This document shows, piece after piece, positions 1 to 7,386 of a stretch of DNA of 18,240 bases; position 1 is the first letter of the stretch, and every line of letters begins with the position of its first letter. A program made the position numbers and the translations under genes. Source of the stretch: Thermodesulfobacteriota bacterium (GTDB lineage: Bacteria > Desulfobacterota > BSN033 > UBA1163); the NCBI GenBank assembly GCA_030024065.1, contig JASEIE010000030.1, forward strand, positions 1 to 18,240, written 5' to 3'. The notes below the pieces were generated by a model. That model ran no database searches and was not told the origin of the DNA. It worked only from the letters and a program-made list of their open reading frames with translations.

Positions 1-1157
1 TTCAGGACCCTCAGAATATTAGCGACAAGGCCCTCTTTCTGCCCCCTCCTCTTTACTTCATCATCTCCCTCTTCGATGGTCGTCATTCGATTCTGGATAT
101 TCAGGCCGAATATATGAGGAGATTCGGAGAATTGCTTTTTACGGAGAAGATCCAGGAAATTATCGATCAATTGGATGAAAGCCTCTTTCTCGAAGGGGAA
201 AAATTTCAGGAGGCCTTGAGACAGAAAGGGGAGAGCTTTAAGAGGGCGACCCTCAGAGAGGCTGCGTTTGCCGGAAAGAGTTATGAAAAGGAAGCAGGCA
301 GACTTAGGGCCCAACTTTCCGGATATTTTGCCGGACCAGATGGCCCGGGACCCCTTTCAGAGAAGAGGGGCGCAAACGGATTGAAAGGGGTGATCGCCCC
401 ACACATCGATTTTCAGAGAGGGGGCTCCTGTTATGCCTTTGCCCATCGGGAGATCCGGGAGAGAAATTTATCTTCTTGCTTCATCATCTTTGGAACGGCT
501 CACACCTTGATGGAACAACCCTTTTCTCTCACCCGGAAAGATTTCATGACACCCCTCGGCGCTCTGAATGTCGATCAGGAACTGATCGATGCAATCCAGT
601 CCCGTTGCCCTTACAACCTTTTTCAGGACGAAGGGATTCACCGGAGCGAGCATTCGATTGAGTTCCAATGCGTCTTTCTGCGTTACCTCTACCCGGAACC
701 TGCCCCAATCCGGATTGTTCCCATTCTGAACGGATCATTCCATGAGGCGATTCGAAGCGGAATATCACCCATGGAGCTTTCACCCATCCGTCAGTTCATC
801 GAAGCCCTGCGGGAGTCCATCGTATCCCTCGGGAGAGAGGTCTGTTATATAGCCAGCGCTGATCTCGCCCATATGGGTCTTCAATTTGGAGACCGGGAAG
901 GGACTGGAGAATATGGTCTTCGAATCCTTGAAGCAGAGGATAAGGAGCTGCTGGGATATGTGGAGAGAGTGGATGAGGAGGGATTCTTTTCCTCCATTTC
1001 AAGAGAGCAGGATCGAAGAAGGATCTGCGGCCTTCCGGCCATCTATGCCATGCTCAATGTCATCAAAGCCAGGGAAGGCAAACTCCTCAACTATGGTCAA
1101 GCATTTACTCCGGAGACCCAATCCGTCGTCTCCTTTGCCAGCCTTGCCTTCTATTAG
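1..1157 (+). CDS. MEMO1-family protein (AmmeMemoRadiSam system protein B-like), 5' partial
   Basis: The reading frame is open from base 3 through the left edge, so the true start is outside the window; the Met codon at 114 is internal. Upstream of it 37 codons fit the family N-terminal region (LPPPLYFIISLFDGRHS, then IQAEYMRRFGELL). The MEMO1 fold follows: IAPHIDFQRGG with a His about residue 97 counted from the 114 Met, FGTAH with His about 130, HSIEFQ at about 180, and ASADLAHMG near the C-terminus. These match the positions of the metal/catalytic-like pocket residues of MEMO1 relatives. In many anaerobes this protein is encoded with an AMMECR1 protein and a radical SAM enzyme, the AmmeMemoRadiSam trio. 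Neither partner is visible here, but the upstream side is cut off. The biochemical role is not established. Family assignment is firm; the system assignment is by name only. Confidence 0.88.
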   Translation, partial: QDPQNISDKALFLPPPLYFIISLFDGRHSILDIQAEYMRRFGELLFTEKIQEIIDQLDESLFLEGEKFQEALRQKGESFKRATLREAAFAGKSYEKEAGRLRAQLSGYFAGPDGPGPLSEKRGANGLKGVIAPHIDFQRGGSCYAFAHREIRERNLSSCFIIFGTAHTLMEQPFSLTRKDFMTPLGALNVDQELIDAIQSRCPYNLFQDEGIHRSEHSIEFQCVFLRYLYPEPAPIRIVPILNGSFHEAIRSGISPMELSPIRQFIEALRESIVSLGREVCYIASADLAHMGLQFGDREGTGEYGLRILEAEDKELLGYVERVDEEGFFSSISREQDRRRICGLPAIYAMLNVIKAREGKLLNYGQAFTPETQSVVSFASLAFY

Positions 1158-1246
1158 ATTGCGGATTGTGGATTTCGGATTGCGGAATAATTAGAAATCG
1201 AAGTAAGGTCTTTAATTCCGAAATCTGCATTCCGAAATCCGAAATT
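1158..1246. repeat. Imperfect palindrome of GGATTTCGGATT-type units
   Basis: The gap between the convergent MEMO1-like gene and the small minus-strand gene is filled with short units such as GGATTTCGGATTGCGGAAT. These face complementary units such as ATTCCGAAATCTGCATTCCG on the other side of a centre near 1200. Similar GGATTTCG/ATTCGGATTT units recur at 3895-3930. The arrangement could fold as a hairpin and act as a bidirectional terminator between the convergent genes, but no T-run is obvious. It is best called a dispersed REP-like repeat. Confidence 0.5.
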
Positions 1247-1250
1247 GAGA

Positions 1251-1490
1251 TCAGGAGGGTTTCTGTCTGATTTTGTTGAGGAGGGGGTAGAGTTCAGAAA
1301 GGCCCTTTTCCAAATCCTGGGGAATGTCCACAGGGAGATTCAAGACCTTTTCTCGGAGGAGGGCTAAGGCACCCAGCTTTTCACTGATCTCTTTGGGCGT
1401 TATGCGGCTTAATTTTTTTGATACCTCTTTAATCTCCTGATTGAGAAATTCGACCAGTTTCAAAATCTCTGAAACCTTTTTTTGAGCCAT
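1251..1490 (-). CDS. Small helical protein of unknown function (79 aa)
   Basis: I choose the start at 1490 (MAQKKVSEILKL) rather than the earlier in-frame ATG at 1547. A good Shine-Dalgarno sequence, GGAGGGG, lies six bases before the 1490 ATG, and the extra 19 residues do not look coding. The product is highly charged, rich in Leu/Lys/Glu and without Cys, signal peptide or membrane segment. The pattern EILKLVEFLNQEIKEVSKKL suggests an amphipathic helix or short coiled coil. It sits 68 bp downstream of the transglutaminase-like gene on the same strand and is probably co-transcribed with it. I do not recognise a family and assign no function. Confidence 0.6.
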   Translation of the reverse strand: MAQKKVSEILKLVEFLNQEIKEVSKKLSRITPKEISEKLGALALLREKVLNLPVDIPQDLEKGLSELYPLLNKIRQKPS

Positions 1491-1558
1491 ACCGATCCCC
1501 TCCGGAATATGATGAAACAAGATAAACGATTTGAAGTGAGATTTCAAGAACTGTTTTT

Positions 1559-2257
1559 CTATCTGTTAAAAACATCTTCGGTCTCAAAATCCGAAAGGCT
1601 GCGGTTTCCTCCTTTTCCGAATCTCTTGATCCAGCGGTTCACACGCTCCTCGCCATAAAACTTTTTCCAGCCTGCCACAATTTCATCCACGGGAATATCC
1701 ACATAGACCCCATAAAAATTCACATATTCCATAAATTTTTGATTCTCCAGATTATAAGCCTGGAACAGAGAATCCTCACGGCCATTGAATTCAAGGGGTG
1801 GAACATGATGCCTCTTGCAGAGATCTTTGTTAAAAGCCGGTGTCGCCTTCAGCCATTTTCCCTCCAGATAGAATTCGACAAAGCCATGGTAGACGAAGAG
1901 ATTGCTTCCGATATAGTCAATGAGTTGCTTGGTGGCGAGATGATTCCGCACATCAGCAAATCCCACCCGTGAAGGGATGCCGCAGGCCCTCCCCAGGACG
2001 CAGAGAAGGGAAGCCTTTGGCACACAGAAGCTCCGTCCTCGCTTGATCACGTAACCGGCCCGATAATGTTCGGGAAGATAAAAGGGAGAATAAGGATCGT
2101 AGAGAATGTTGTCACGGACGGTCAAGTAGATATTCGCCGCCATTTTAACAGGGTCTTTGACTCCCTGAATAGCGTCCATTGCATAATTCCGGACCCTCTG
2201 GTGTTCGCTATCAATGATGGCCGTGGCGGTTAAAAAGGGCTGCAAATTTTCATCCAT
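1559..2257 (-). CDS. Transglutaminase-like (cysteine protease fold) domain protein
   Basis: The 232-residue protein has the transglutaminase-like core. Cys78 lies in GRSFCVPKASLLCVLGRACGIPSR, described here as the GRSFCVPKA motif followed by the R-A-C-G-I-P-S-R helix. His124 lies in VYHGFVEFYLEGKW, and Asn143 in KATPAFN takes the place of the usual Asp of the triad, as in a known subset of the family. There is no signal peptide or membrane segment, so it should be cytoplasmic. The ATG at 2257 follows GGAGAAGGACG, and this ribosome-binding region overlaps the stop codon of the ecfT remnant just upstream. That spacing suggests the gene was once the distal member of an ECF-transporter operon with translational coupling. 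Substrate is unknown; such proteins may be peptidases or peptide N-acyl-modifying enzymes. Confidence 0.85.
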   Translation of the reverse strand: MDENLQPFLTATAIIDSEHQRVRNYAMDAIQGVKDPVKMAANIYLTVRDNILYDPYSPFYLPEHYRAGYVIKRGRSFCVPKASLLCVLGRACGIPSRVGFADVRNHLATKQLIDYIGSNLFVYHGFVEFYLEGKWLKATPAFNKDLCKRHHVPPLEFNGREDSLFQAYNLENQKFMEYVNFYGVYVDIPVDEIVAGWKKFYGEERVNRWIKRFGKGGNRSLSDFETEDVFNR

Positions 2258-2267
2258 CGTCCTTCTC

Positions 2268-2498
2268 CTACATACGACCTGATAATACTATACCCAGTTT
2301 AAGCCATAATCGGAGGTAGAGCAATACCCCGAGGATGACCACAAGCAGAGCGAGCGCCAGATAATCCCTCCTGGTCATACGGGATTCGTAGTAGAAGGTC
2401 CGCTTCGATTCGGGGCTGAAGCCCTTTGATTCCAGGGCCATCGCCAGAAGATTGGTATGACGGATGGCATAGATGAAAAGGGGAACGGCCTGGGTAGT
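2268..2498 (-). pseudogene. C-terminal remnant of an ECF-transporter T component (EcfT/CbiQ-like), 5' end lost
   Basis: Reading the minus strand from 2498 to the TAG at 2268-2270 gives 76 codons. They begin TTQAVPLFIYAIRHTNLLAM, continue ALESKGFSPESKRTFYYESR and contain a hydrophobic helix (YLALALLVVILGVLLYL). This is the pattern of the C-terminal coupling-helix and last membrane helix of EcfT/CbiQ. The sequence ALESKGF stands where the family has its Ala-Arg-Gly coupling motif. A TAA stop lies immediately upstream (2499-2501) at the edge of a palindrome, and no upstream coding sequence for the rest of the protein is present. The gene is therefore truncated, probably by insertion or recombination at about 2498. 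An internal ATG could give a 57-residue peptide, but function is unlikely. Confidence 0.7.
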
Positions 2499-2500
2499 TT

Positions 2501-2542
2501 ACCCCGTTAGAAATAATGCCCCGCTGGAATTTCTAACGGGGT
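2501..2542. repeat. 14-bp perfect inverted repeat (hairpin) at the ecfT breakpoint
   Basis: Left arm ACCCCGTTAGAAAT (2501-2514) pairs perfectly with ATTTCTAACGGGGT (2529-2542) around a 14-base loop containing GCCCCGCTGG. The arm abuts the point where the ecfT-like reading frame breaks. There is no T-run on either strand, so it is not a classic terminator. It resembles REP/MITE-like elements mobilised by single-strand (Y1) transposases, but no transposase is nearby. Confidence 0.65.
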
Positions 2543-2633
2543 TTACTTATGATGAGGTTTTATTGAGATTCTTCAGCGGATGTGGTATGAGAAGGAGTCA
2601 CGGAAATATTTTGGGAGAGGTGGAGGAGAGAGG

Positions 2634-3035
2634 ATGCAGACTTTTCAGGTGAGGAGTTCGAAACCGACGGAGTTCATCGATATTACCCGTTCGGTCGAGG
2701 AGGCGGTTCAAAAGACGAGAGTGAGAGATGGCGTCTGTATCATCTTTGTTCCTCATACCACCGCTGCGGTCACGATCAATGAGAATGCGGACCCCAGCGT
2801 TCCGAAAGATATCCTGATGGAATTGAATAAGATCGTTCCTTTTGAGGATAAGTACCAGCATACCGAAGGAAATTCTCCGGCTCACATCAAATCGAGCCTC
2901 ATCGGATGTTCCGAAACCGTTTTTGTCGAGTCAGGAAAACTGGTCCTCGGGACCTGGCAGGGAATCTTCTTCTGTGAATTCGATGGCCCGAGAAGTCGGC
3001 AGGTCTATGTCAAAGTCATCAAGACAGAGCCGTAG
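2634..3035 (+). CDS. yjbQ: YjbQ / UPF0047 family protein
   Basis: The start at 2634 is preferred over the upstream in-frame ATG at 2580 because GGAGGAGAGAGG lies directly before it, and MQTFQVRSSKPTEFIDIT is the normal family N-terminus. The 133-residue length is typical. The signature FVPHTTAAVTINENADP (His41, Glu50, Asn51) and the later HTEGNSPAHIKSS (His76, His84) and LGTWQGIFFCEFDGPR are all intact. Proteins of this family are annotated as secondary thiamine-phosphate synthases because they complement thiE mutants, but the physiological role is unresolved. The stop is two bases before the next ATG, so it is co-translated with the phosphatase gene downstream. Confidence 0.92.
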   Translation: MQTFQVRSSKPTEFIDITRSVEEAVQKTRVRDGVCIIFVPHTTAAVTINENADPSVPKDILMELNKIVPFEDKYQHTEGNSPAHIKSSLIGCSETVFVESGKLVLGTWQGIFFCEFDGPRSRQVYVKVIKTEP

Positions 3036-3037
3036 GG

Positions 3038-3808
3038 ATGAAACCTGAAGGTCTTATTGGGAAGGTTGAAAAGCTCCTGGAAAAAGAGCCACGGCTGATT
3101 CCTCTTCCTTCAGAGGGGAAAGTCGTTTTTGTGGGTGATACGCATGGAGACCAAAATGCGACAGAGCAGGTCACCCGTCATTACCTCAAAAAACCTTACC
3201 GGATCGTCTTTTTAGGCGATTATGTGGATCGGGGGAATGATTCTCAGGAGAATATTCACACCCTCCTCCAGATGAAACTCGAACATCCGGAGAAGATCTT
3301 CCTTTTAGCAGGGAATCACGAAGGGTATATGGTCAAGGAGTTGTCTCCTGCCAATTTTTGGGAATCCCTTTCTCCTAAGGAGAAAGAACAATACGGACTT
3401 CTCTTCTCAAAATTTCCTCTCTGTGCTACTTCTCAGAACGGAATCATAGCCCTTCACGGAGTACTGCCCGATCTGGAATCACTTGAGGAGATGAATAGGA
3501 TTGAATGGGGGGATAGCCACTGGGACAGGGTCGTCTGGGGAGATTTTGTGGAGGAGAAGGTCGAGGTGGCGGGAGATTTGTGGGGAAGGCCACAATTCGG
3601 TGAGCCCTATTTCGATCGGTTGATGGAGAAATATCAGAAAAGAATTCTCATCCGATCCCATCAGCCCCATGCTCCTTTATGGATGTATCAAAAGAGATGT
3701 GTCACCATTTTCACTTCGAAGGCCTACCTGCCGATCCGAACGATCGTAATCGTTGATCTGGAAAGGGAGGTCCGGACGGCAGAAGATGTGGTTGTTGAAA
3801 GGATCTAA
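3038..3808 (+). CDS. PPP-family metallophosphatase (Ser/Thr protein phosphatase-like)
   Basis: The 256-residue protein carries the metal-binding signatures of the PPP superfamily in order: GDTHG (33-37), GDYVDRG (60-66), GNHE (92-95), a His at 140 in ALHGVLPD, and a distal His208 in IRSHQPH followed by TIFTSKAY. The two-metal site is therefore complete. The third motif is HGV rather than the usual HGG. It is expected to hydrolyse phosphomonoesters in the cytoplasm; whether the substrate is a phosphoprotein or a nucleotide cannot be told. Its ATG follows the yjbQ stop by two bases, using a GTAGGG ribosome-binding region within the yjbQ end. This implies an operon. Confidence 0.88.
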   Translation: MKPEGLIGKVEKLLEKEPRLIPLPSEGKVVFVGDTHGDQNATEQVTRHYLKKPYRIVFLGDYVDRGNDSQENIHTLLQMKLEHPEKIFLLAGNHEGYMVKELSPANFWESLSPKEKEQYGLLFSKFPLCATSQNGIIALHGVLPDLESLEEMNRIEWGDSHWDRVVWGDFVEEKVEVAGDLWGRPQFGEPYFDRLMEKYQKRILIRSHQPHAPLWMYQKRCVTIFTSKAYLPIRTIVIVDLEREVRTAEDVVVERI

Positions 3809-3942
3809 ATTCGAAGCACGAAATTCCAGCGTAAAGAGTTAGGTGTAAGGTGTTATCACTTTACGCTTCACTGTTCACGCCTGACGATTTGATGTTTCGG
3901 ATTTCGATATTCGGATTTAGGATTTCTAAACTTAGGAGAGGG
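3809..3942. repeat. Intergenic repeat-rich segment with GCGTAAAG/CTTTACGC stem
   Basis: GCGTAAAG (3829-3836) pairs with CTTTACGC (3859-3866). This is followed by TTCACTGTTCACGCCTGACG and then by GGATTTCGATATTCGGATTT units like those at 1158-1246. No coding potential is convincing; an in-frame ATG at 3850 extends the HAD gene through this repeat but is unlikely to be used. Confidence 0.4.
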
Positions 3943-4575
3943 ATGGCTAAATTTATCTCTTTTGATATGGATGGGACGCTGGTCGATCCGGAATTCACGG
4001 ATTGGGTCTGGTTACATGGTATCCCGTGGCTTTATGCCCGGAAGAAAGGGCTTTCTTTCGATGAGGCAAAAACGTTTGTCATAGGGGAGTACCAGAAAGT
4101 AGGAGAGGGTGCGATTGAATGGTATGACATTAAGTACTGGTTTAAGCTTTTTCAACTCGATCAGGCCTGGAAGACCCTGATGGAACAATATGTTGATAAG
4201 ATCAATGTCTATCACGATGTCAATCACATTCTGGAACGCTTAAGGGAGAAATACCCTTTAGTTCTTACCTCCAATGCAGGAAGAGAGTTCATTGAGATCG
4301 AGATGGGAGCCACGGGGCTTGAAAGGTATTTCGACCGGATCTTTTCAGCAACCTCTGACTTCCGGCTGGTTAAAAAGACGGCCTATTTTTATCAACGAAT
4401 TTGTGAGATCCTTGAGGCCGAGCCCCGGGAGATCGTTCATATCGGCGACCACTATGAATTTGACTATCTCGTTCCTCGATCCATGGGGATCGAGGCCTTC
4501 TATCTGGATCGATCGGGTAAACAGAGCGGTCATTCCATCCTCTCAGATTTGAGGGATCTGGAGAAGAGGCTTTAA
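3943..4575 (+). CDS. HAD-superfamily hydrolase
   Basis: I start at 3943 (MAKFISFDMDGTLVDPEF), which follows TAGGAGAGGG and places motif I at the N-terminus as in the family. The longer frame from 3850 would add residues translated from an intergenic repeat. The 210-residue product has motif I DMDGT (Asp8, Asp10), motif II LTSNAG (Ser110), motif III Lys144 in LVKKTA, and motif IV HIGDHYEFDY (168-175). An alpha-helical cap (about 20-95) lies between motifs I and II. This is the layout of subfamily I phosphatases acting on small phosphorylated metabolites. Substrate is not predictable. It lies between the phosphatase and the MFS transporter on the same strand. Confidence 0.88.
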   Translation: MAKFISFDMDGTLVDPEFTDWVWLHGIPWLYARKKGLSFDEAKTFVIGEYQKVGEGAIEWYDIKYWFKLFQLDQAWKTLMEQYVDKINVYHDVNHILERLREKYPLVLTSNAGREFIEIEMGATGLERYFDRIFSATSDFRLVKKTAYFYQRICEILEAEPREIVHIGDHYEFDYLVPRSMGIEAFYLDRSGKQSGHSILSDLRDLEKRL

Positions 4576-4594
4576 ATACCCACCAGGCACCAAG

Positions 4595-5833
4595 ATGGCA
4601 ACGGATATGGGAATGAAGGTTCACTGGGCATGGGTTGTCCTGGCATCAAGTTTCATCACCCTTTTTATCAACTATAGCATTCGAATTGGCGCCTATTCCA
4701 TTCTCCTGCCGGGAATGATCCGGGATCTCCATATCGATATGACTCAGGCAGGAATGATCCGGGCCGCCTACTTCTTCGCCTACATTCTCTTTTCCCCGCT
4801 GATGGGATGGCTTACGGACCGGATTGGCGCAAGATTCATCATCAGTTTCTTCTGCCTCTTTCTGGGATCGGGGACCTTTTTAATGGGTAAGGCGGATAGT
4901 CTCATAACAGCCATCTTATTTCATGCTGTTGTTGGCATTGGAGCTTCCGCCATATGGGCCCCGACTGTGGCATTGATCCAGAAATGGTTTGGAACTACGA
5001 GGCGGGGATTGGCTTTAGGGGTCCTTTCTCCAAGTTATGCGTTGGGTTACGGTCTGATGGGAATCGTTCTCCCTCACATCGTCAATGCCTATAGTTGGAG
5101 AATGGGTTGGTATCTCCTGGGCATTTCCGGTTTGATTCTTGCCGTGATGAATGGCTTCCTTCTGAGAAGTGATCCAAAGGATATGGAACTTCTTCCCAGG
5201 GGAGAGACCTCAAGATCTATTGAACCTCCCTCCTCGTTTCATTACAGAGATATTTTTAGAGAGCGCTATTTTTGGCTGATTGGATTTTCCTACTTCTTTA
5301 TCTCTGCCGGAGTCTATATCATTACAGACCTCATCGTCACCTATGGGGTGAACGAATTGAAGGTTCCTTATCCCATTGCTTCCGCCTTCATTACCATTCT
5401 GGCATTCACCGGGATAGCGGGGGGGATGATCATGATGTCCCTCTCCGATTATATCGGGAGAAAGAAATCACTCATCATCATCCACTCGTTGTTGGCGCTT
5501 AGCATCCTTTTGATCATCTTTGTTGGCAAGCAGATCGTCCCTCTGCAGATAGGAGTAGGAATCTTCGGATTTTTTTACAGTCCCATATGGCCGATGTACA
5601 GCGCCTGTGCGAGGGATTATTTCCCCAAAGAAGTTTCAGGAACCGTCATTGGAGTTTTGACCATCTTTTATGGCTTTGGAGCCATGCTCGGGCCCATTTT
5701 AGCAGGTCGTATGGTCGATCTCACAGGGACTTTTCGATGGTCCTTCGGATTGGGGGCATTGACCTGTATTATTGCCGCTCTCCTGGTAGGGCGCTTAGGA
5801 AGACCGGCGGCATTGGGAAGGGAAGGAGATTGA
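4595..5833 (+). CDS. Major facilitator superfamily transporter (12 TM, OxlT/monocarboxylate-like)
   Basis: The 412-residue protein has about twelve hydrophobic segments in two halves separated by a hydrophilic linker (about 195-225). MFS motif A is present as GWLTDRIGAR in the loop after helix 2, with a second copy SDYIGRKK in the C-terminal half. The overall look (AYSILLPGMIRDL near helix 1, ALGVLSPSYALGYG in helix 5) recalls the oxalate/formate and monocarboxylate antiporter group. It would transport a small organic anion across the inner membrane. The start is uncertain: no good Shine-Dalgarno sequence precedes 4595, and in-frame ATGs at 4607 and 4613 are alternatives. It follows the HAD gene by 19 bp. 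Confidence 0.85.
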   Translation: MATDMGMKVHWAWVVLASSFITLFINYSIRIGAYSILLPGMIRDLHIDMTQAGMIRAAYFFAYILFSPLMGWLTDRIGARFIISFFCLFLGSGTFLMGKADSLITAILFHAVVGIGASAIWAPTVALIQKWFGTTRRGLALGVLSPSYALGYGLMGIVLPHIVNAYSWRMGWYLLGISGLILAVMNGFLLRSDPKDMELLPRGETSRSIEPPSSFHYRDIFRERYFWLIGFSYFFISAGVYIITDLIVTYGVNELKVPYPIASAFITILAFTGIAGGMIMMSLSDYIGRKKSLIIIHSLLALSILLIIFVGKQIVPLQIGVGIFGFFYSPIWPMYSACARDYFPKEVSGTVIGVLTIFYGFGAMLGPILAGRMVDLTGTFRWSFGLGALTCIIAALLVGRLGRPAALGREGD

Positions 5834-5859
5834 AAGGGTTCTAAACTTTATGGTAGTAT
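5830..5859 (+). promoter_or_regulatory. Possible sigma-70 promoter for the NtrC-type regulator
   Basis: TTGAAA (5830-5835) and TAGTAT (5854-5859) are separated by 18 bp. The -35 overlaps the stop of the MFS gene, and the regulator starts 35 bp further on. Two half-matches in an AT-moderate region are weak evidence. Confidence 0.3.
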
Positions 5860-5894
5860 TCTGATGAATCATTCAAGAGAATGAGGAGGAATGG

Positions 5895-7298
5895 ATGGCG
5901 TCCAACCCAAGGCTATTGGTCATCGATGACGAGCTGATCGTCTGCGAAAGTTGTAAGCGGATTCTCGAAGAGGATGGTTATGAGGTGGAAACCGTTCTCA
6001 GCGGGATGGAAGCTTTCGAAAGGATGAAGGAGACCCACTTTGACATTGTCATTACCGACCTCAAAATGCCAGAGATCGATGGCATGGAGGTTCTGAAGAG
6101 ATTACGCAAGGAGTATCCGGATACCATCGTCATTATGATTACCGGTTTTTCCACTGTTGAGACAGCGGTCGAGGCAATGAAATTAGGGGCCTTCGATTAT
6201 ATTCCAAAGCCCTTCACTCCTGATGAAGTCTCGATCGTGGTGAAGAAGGCCATTGATCAAAAAAATCTCCTTTTAGAAAATATCTATTTGCGACAGGAGC
6301 TACAGGAAAAGTACGGGTTTCAAAATGTCGTGGGTAAGAGCAAGAAGATGCAGGAGATCTACCGGATCATTGCAAAGGTAGCTCCGACGGATAGCACGGT
6401 CCTGATCAATGGCCAGAGTGGCACAGGAAAGGAACTCATCGCCCGAGCTATCCATTTCAATAGCCAAAGGAGGGAGAAACAGTTTGTGCCGGTCGACTGT
6501 GCCGTCCTTTCAGAGAATCTTCTGGAGAGCGAACTGTTCGGTCACGTCAGGGGCTCCTTCACCGGCGCCATTACGACGAAGCCAGGGCTCTTCGAAGTGG
6601 CAGATGGAGGAACCGTCTTCCTCGATGAGGTGGGAAACATCAGCCTTGCCATTCAAGCCAAGCTCCTGAGGGTATTGCAGGAGAGGGAGTTTACGCCCGT
6701 GGGAGGGACAAAAACTAAGAAGGTCGATATCCGGTTGATTGCCGCAACCAATAAAGATCTGGAAAAGATGATCAAAGAAGGGACCTTTCGGGAAGATCTC
6801 TATTACCGGTTGAACATTGTTCCCCTCTGCCTTCCTCTGTTGAGAGAACATCAGGAAGATATTCCCCTCCTGGCCGTCCATTTTCTGAAAAAATATTCTG
6901 AAGAGATGGGAAAAATGATAAAAGGATTTACCCCTGAGGCGATGGAGAGACTGATGAGATACCCGTGGCCGGGGAATGTGAGGGAACTGGAGAATGTAAT
7001 CGAGCGCACAGTCGTGATGATGGACGAGGAAATGGTTCGGGTCGAACATCTCATTCTGCCCGACAAGCAGGAGAAGGAAAGCCTGGAGAATCCTGTTCCG
7101 GTGACCAGTGAAGAGTTAAAGGAGATCAAGAAGCAACTGAGGGAGAAGGCCGTGGAGGATATAGAGAAGGCTTTTCTCATCAATGCACTGGAGCGAAATC
7201 AATGGAATGTGACCAAGGCATCCGATGAAGTGGGAATGCTTCGGCCGAATTTTCAGGCGTTAATGAGAAAGTATAGCCTCAGGGCAAGAGAAGAATAA
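5895..7298 (+). CDS. Sigma-54-dependent response regulator, NtrC family
   Basis: The 467-residue protein has an N-terminal receiver with acidic pair Asp11/Asp12, phospho-acceptor Asp55 ([12 protein letters not shown]), Thr83 and Lys105. The AAA+ sigma-54 activator domain follows, with Walker A GQSGTGKE (173-180), the sigma-54 contact loop as GSFTGA (220-225), Walker B VFLDEV (241-246) and sensor/arginine region [11 protein letters not shown] Fis-type helix-turn-helix closes the protein (about 425-462, [14 protein letters not shown]). AGGAGG lies five bases before the ATG at 5895; the ATG at 5891 is out of frame. When phosphorylated, it should bind an upstream activator site and drive sigma-54 open-complex formation. 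The nearest sigma-54 promoter is 485 bp downstream of its stop, before the cytochrome genes, making that operon the obvious target. No histidine kinase is adjacent. Confidence 0.93.
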   Translation: MASNPRLLVIDDELIVCESCKRILEEDGYEVETVLSGMEAFERMKETHFDIVITDLKMPEIDGMEVLKRLRKEYPDTIVIMITGFSTVETAVEAMKLGAFDYIPKPFTPDEVSIVVKKAIDQKNLLLENIYLRQELQEKYGFQNVVGKSKKMQEIYRIIAKVAPTDSTVLINGQSGTGKELIARAIHFNSQRREKQFVPVDCAVLSENLLESELFGHVRGSFTGAITTKPGLFEVADGGTVFLDEVGNISLAIQAKLLRVLQEREFTPVGGTKTKKVDIRLIAATNKDLEKMIKEGTFREDLYYRLNIVPLCLPLLREHQEDIPLLAVHFLKKYSEEMGKMIKGFTPEAMERLMRYPWPGNVRELENVIERTVVMMDEEMVRVEHLILPDKQEKESLENPVPVTSEELKEIKKQLREKAVEDIEKAFLINALERNQWNVTKASDEVGMLRPNFQALMRKYSLRAREE

Positions 7299-7371
7299 AA
7301 AGGGGACAGGCTACTTTTTATTATTTTCTTGCCTTTTTCCTTACTACCAAAAAGTAGCCTGTCCCCTTTTT
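7297..7371. repeat. Perfect 23-bp inverted repeat, REP-like; may also terminate the regulator mRNA
   Basis: The left arm (7297-7319) begins inside the regulator's TAA stop codon and has the core GGGGACAGGCTAC. The right arm (7349-7371) is its exact reverse complement, with core GTAGCCTGTCCCC followed by TTTTT. The loop is 29 bases. The long perfect stem ending in a T-run would work as a Rho-independent terminator. The GGGGACAGGCTAC core is of a kind I associate with dispersed palindromes of RAYT/Y1-type transposases (from memory, not checked). Confidence 0.7.
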
Positions 7372-7386
7372 AATTAGGAGAGAGTA

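Noticed and set aside
1739..1972. 77-codon plus-strand ORF within the transglutaminase gene
   Set aside because: It is antisense to the conserved Cys/His region of the transglutaminase-like protein and has no independent support.
3850..3942. N-terminal extension of the HAD hydrolase
   Set aside because: The extra residues are translated from an intergenic repeat; motif I would be displaced, and a ribosome-binding site precedes 3943.
6510..7049. 179-codon open frame on the minus strand inside the sigma-54 activator gene
   Set aside because: It lies entirely within a conserved AAA+ coding region, has no ribosome-binding site and its residues do not look like a protein domain; it is a shadow frame.
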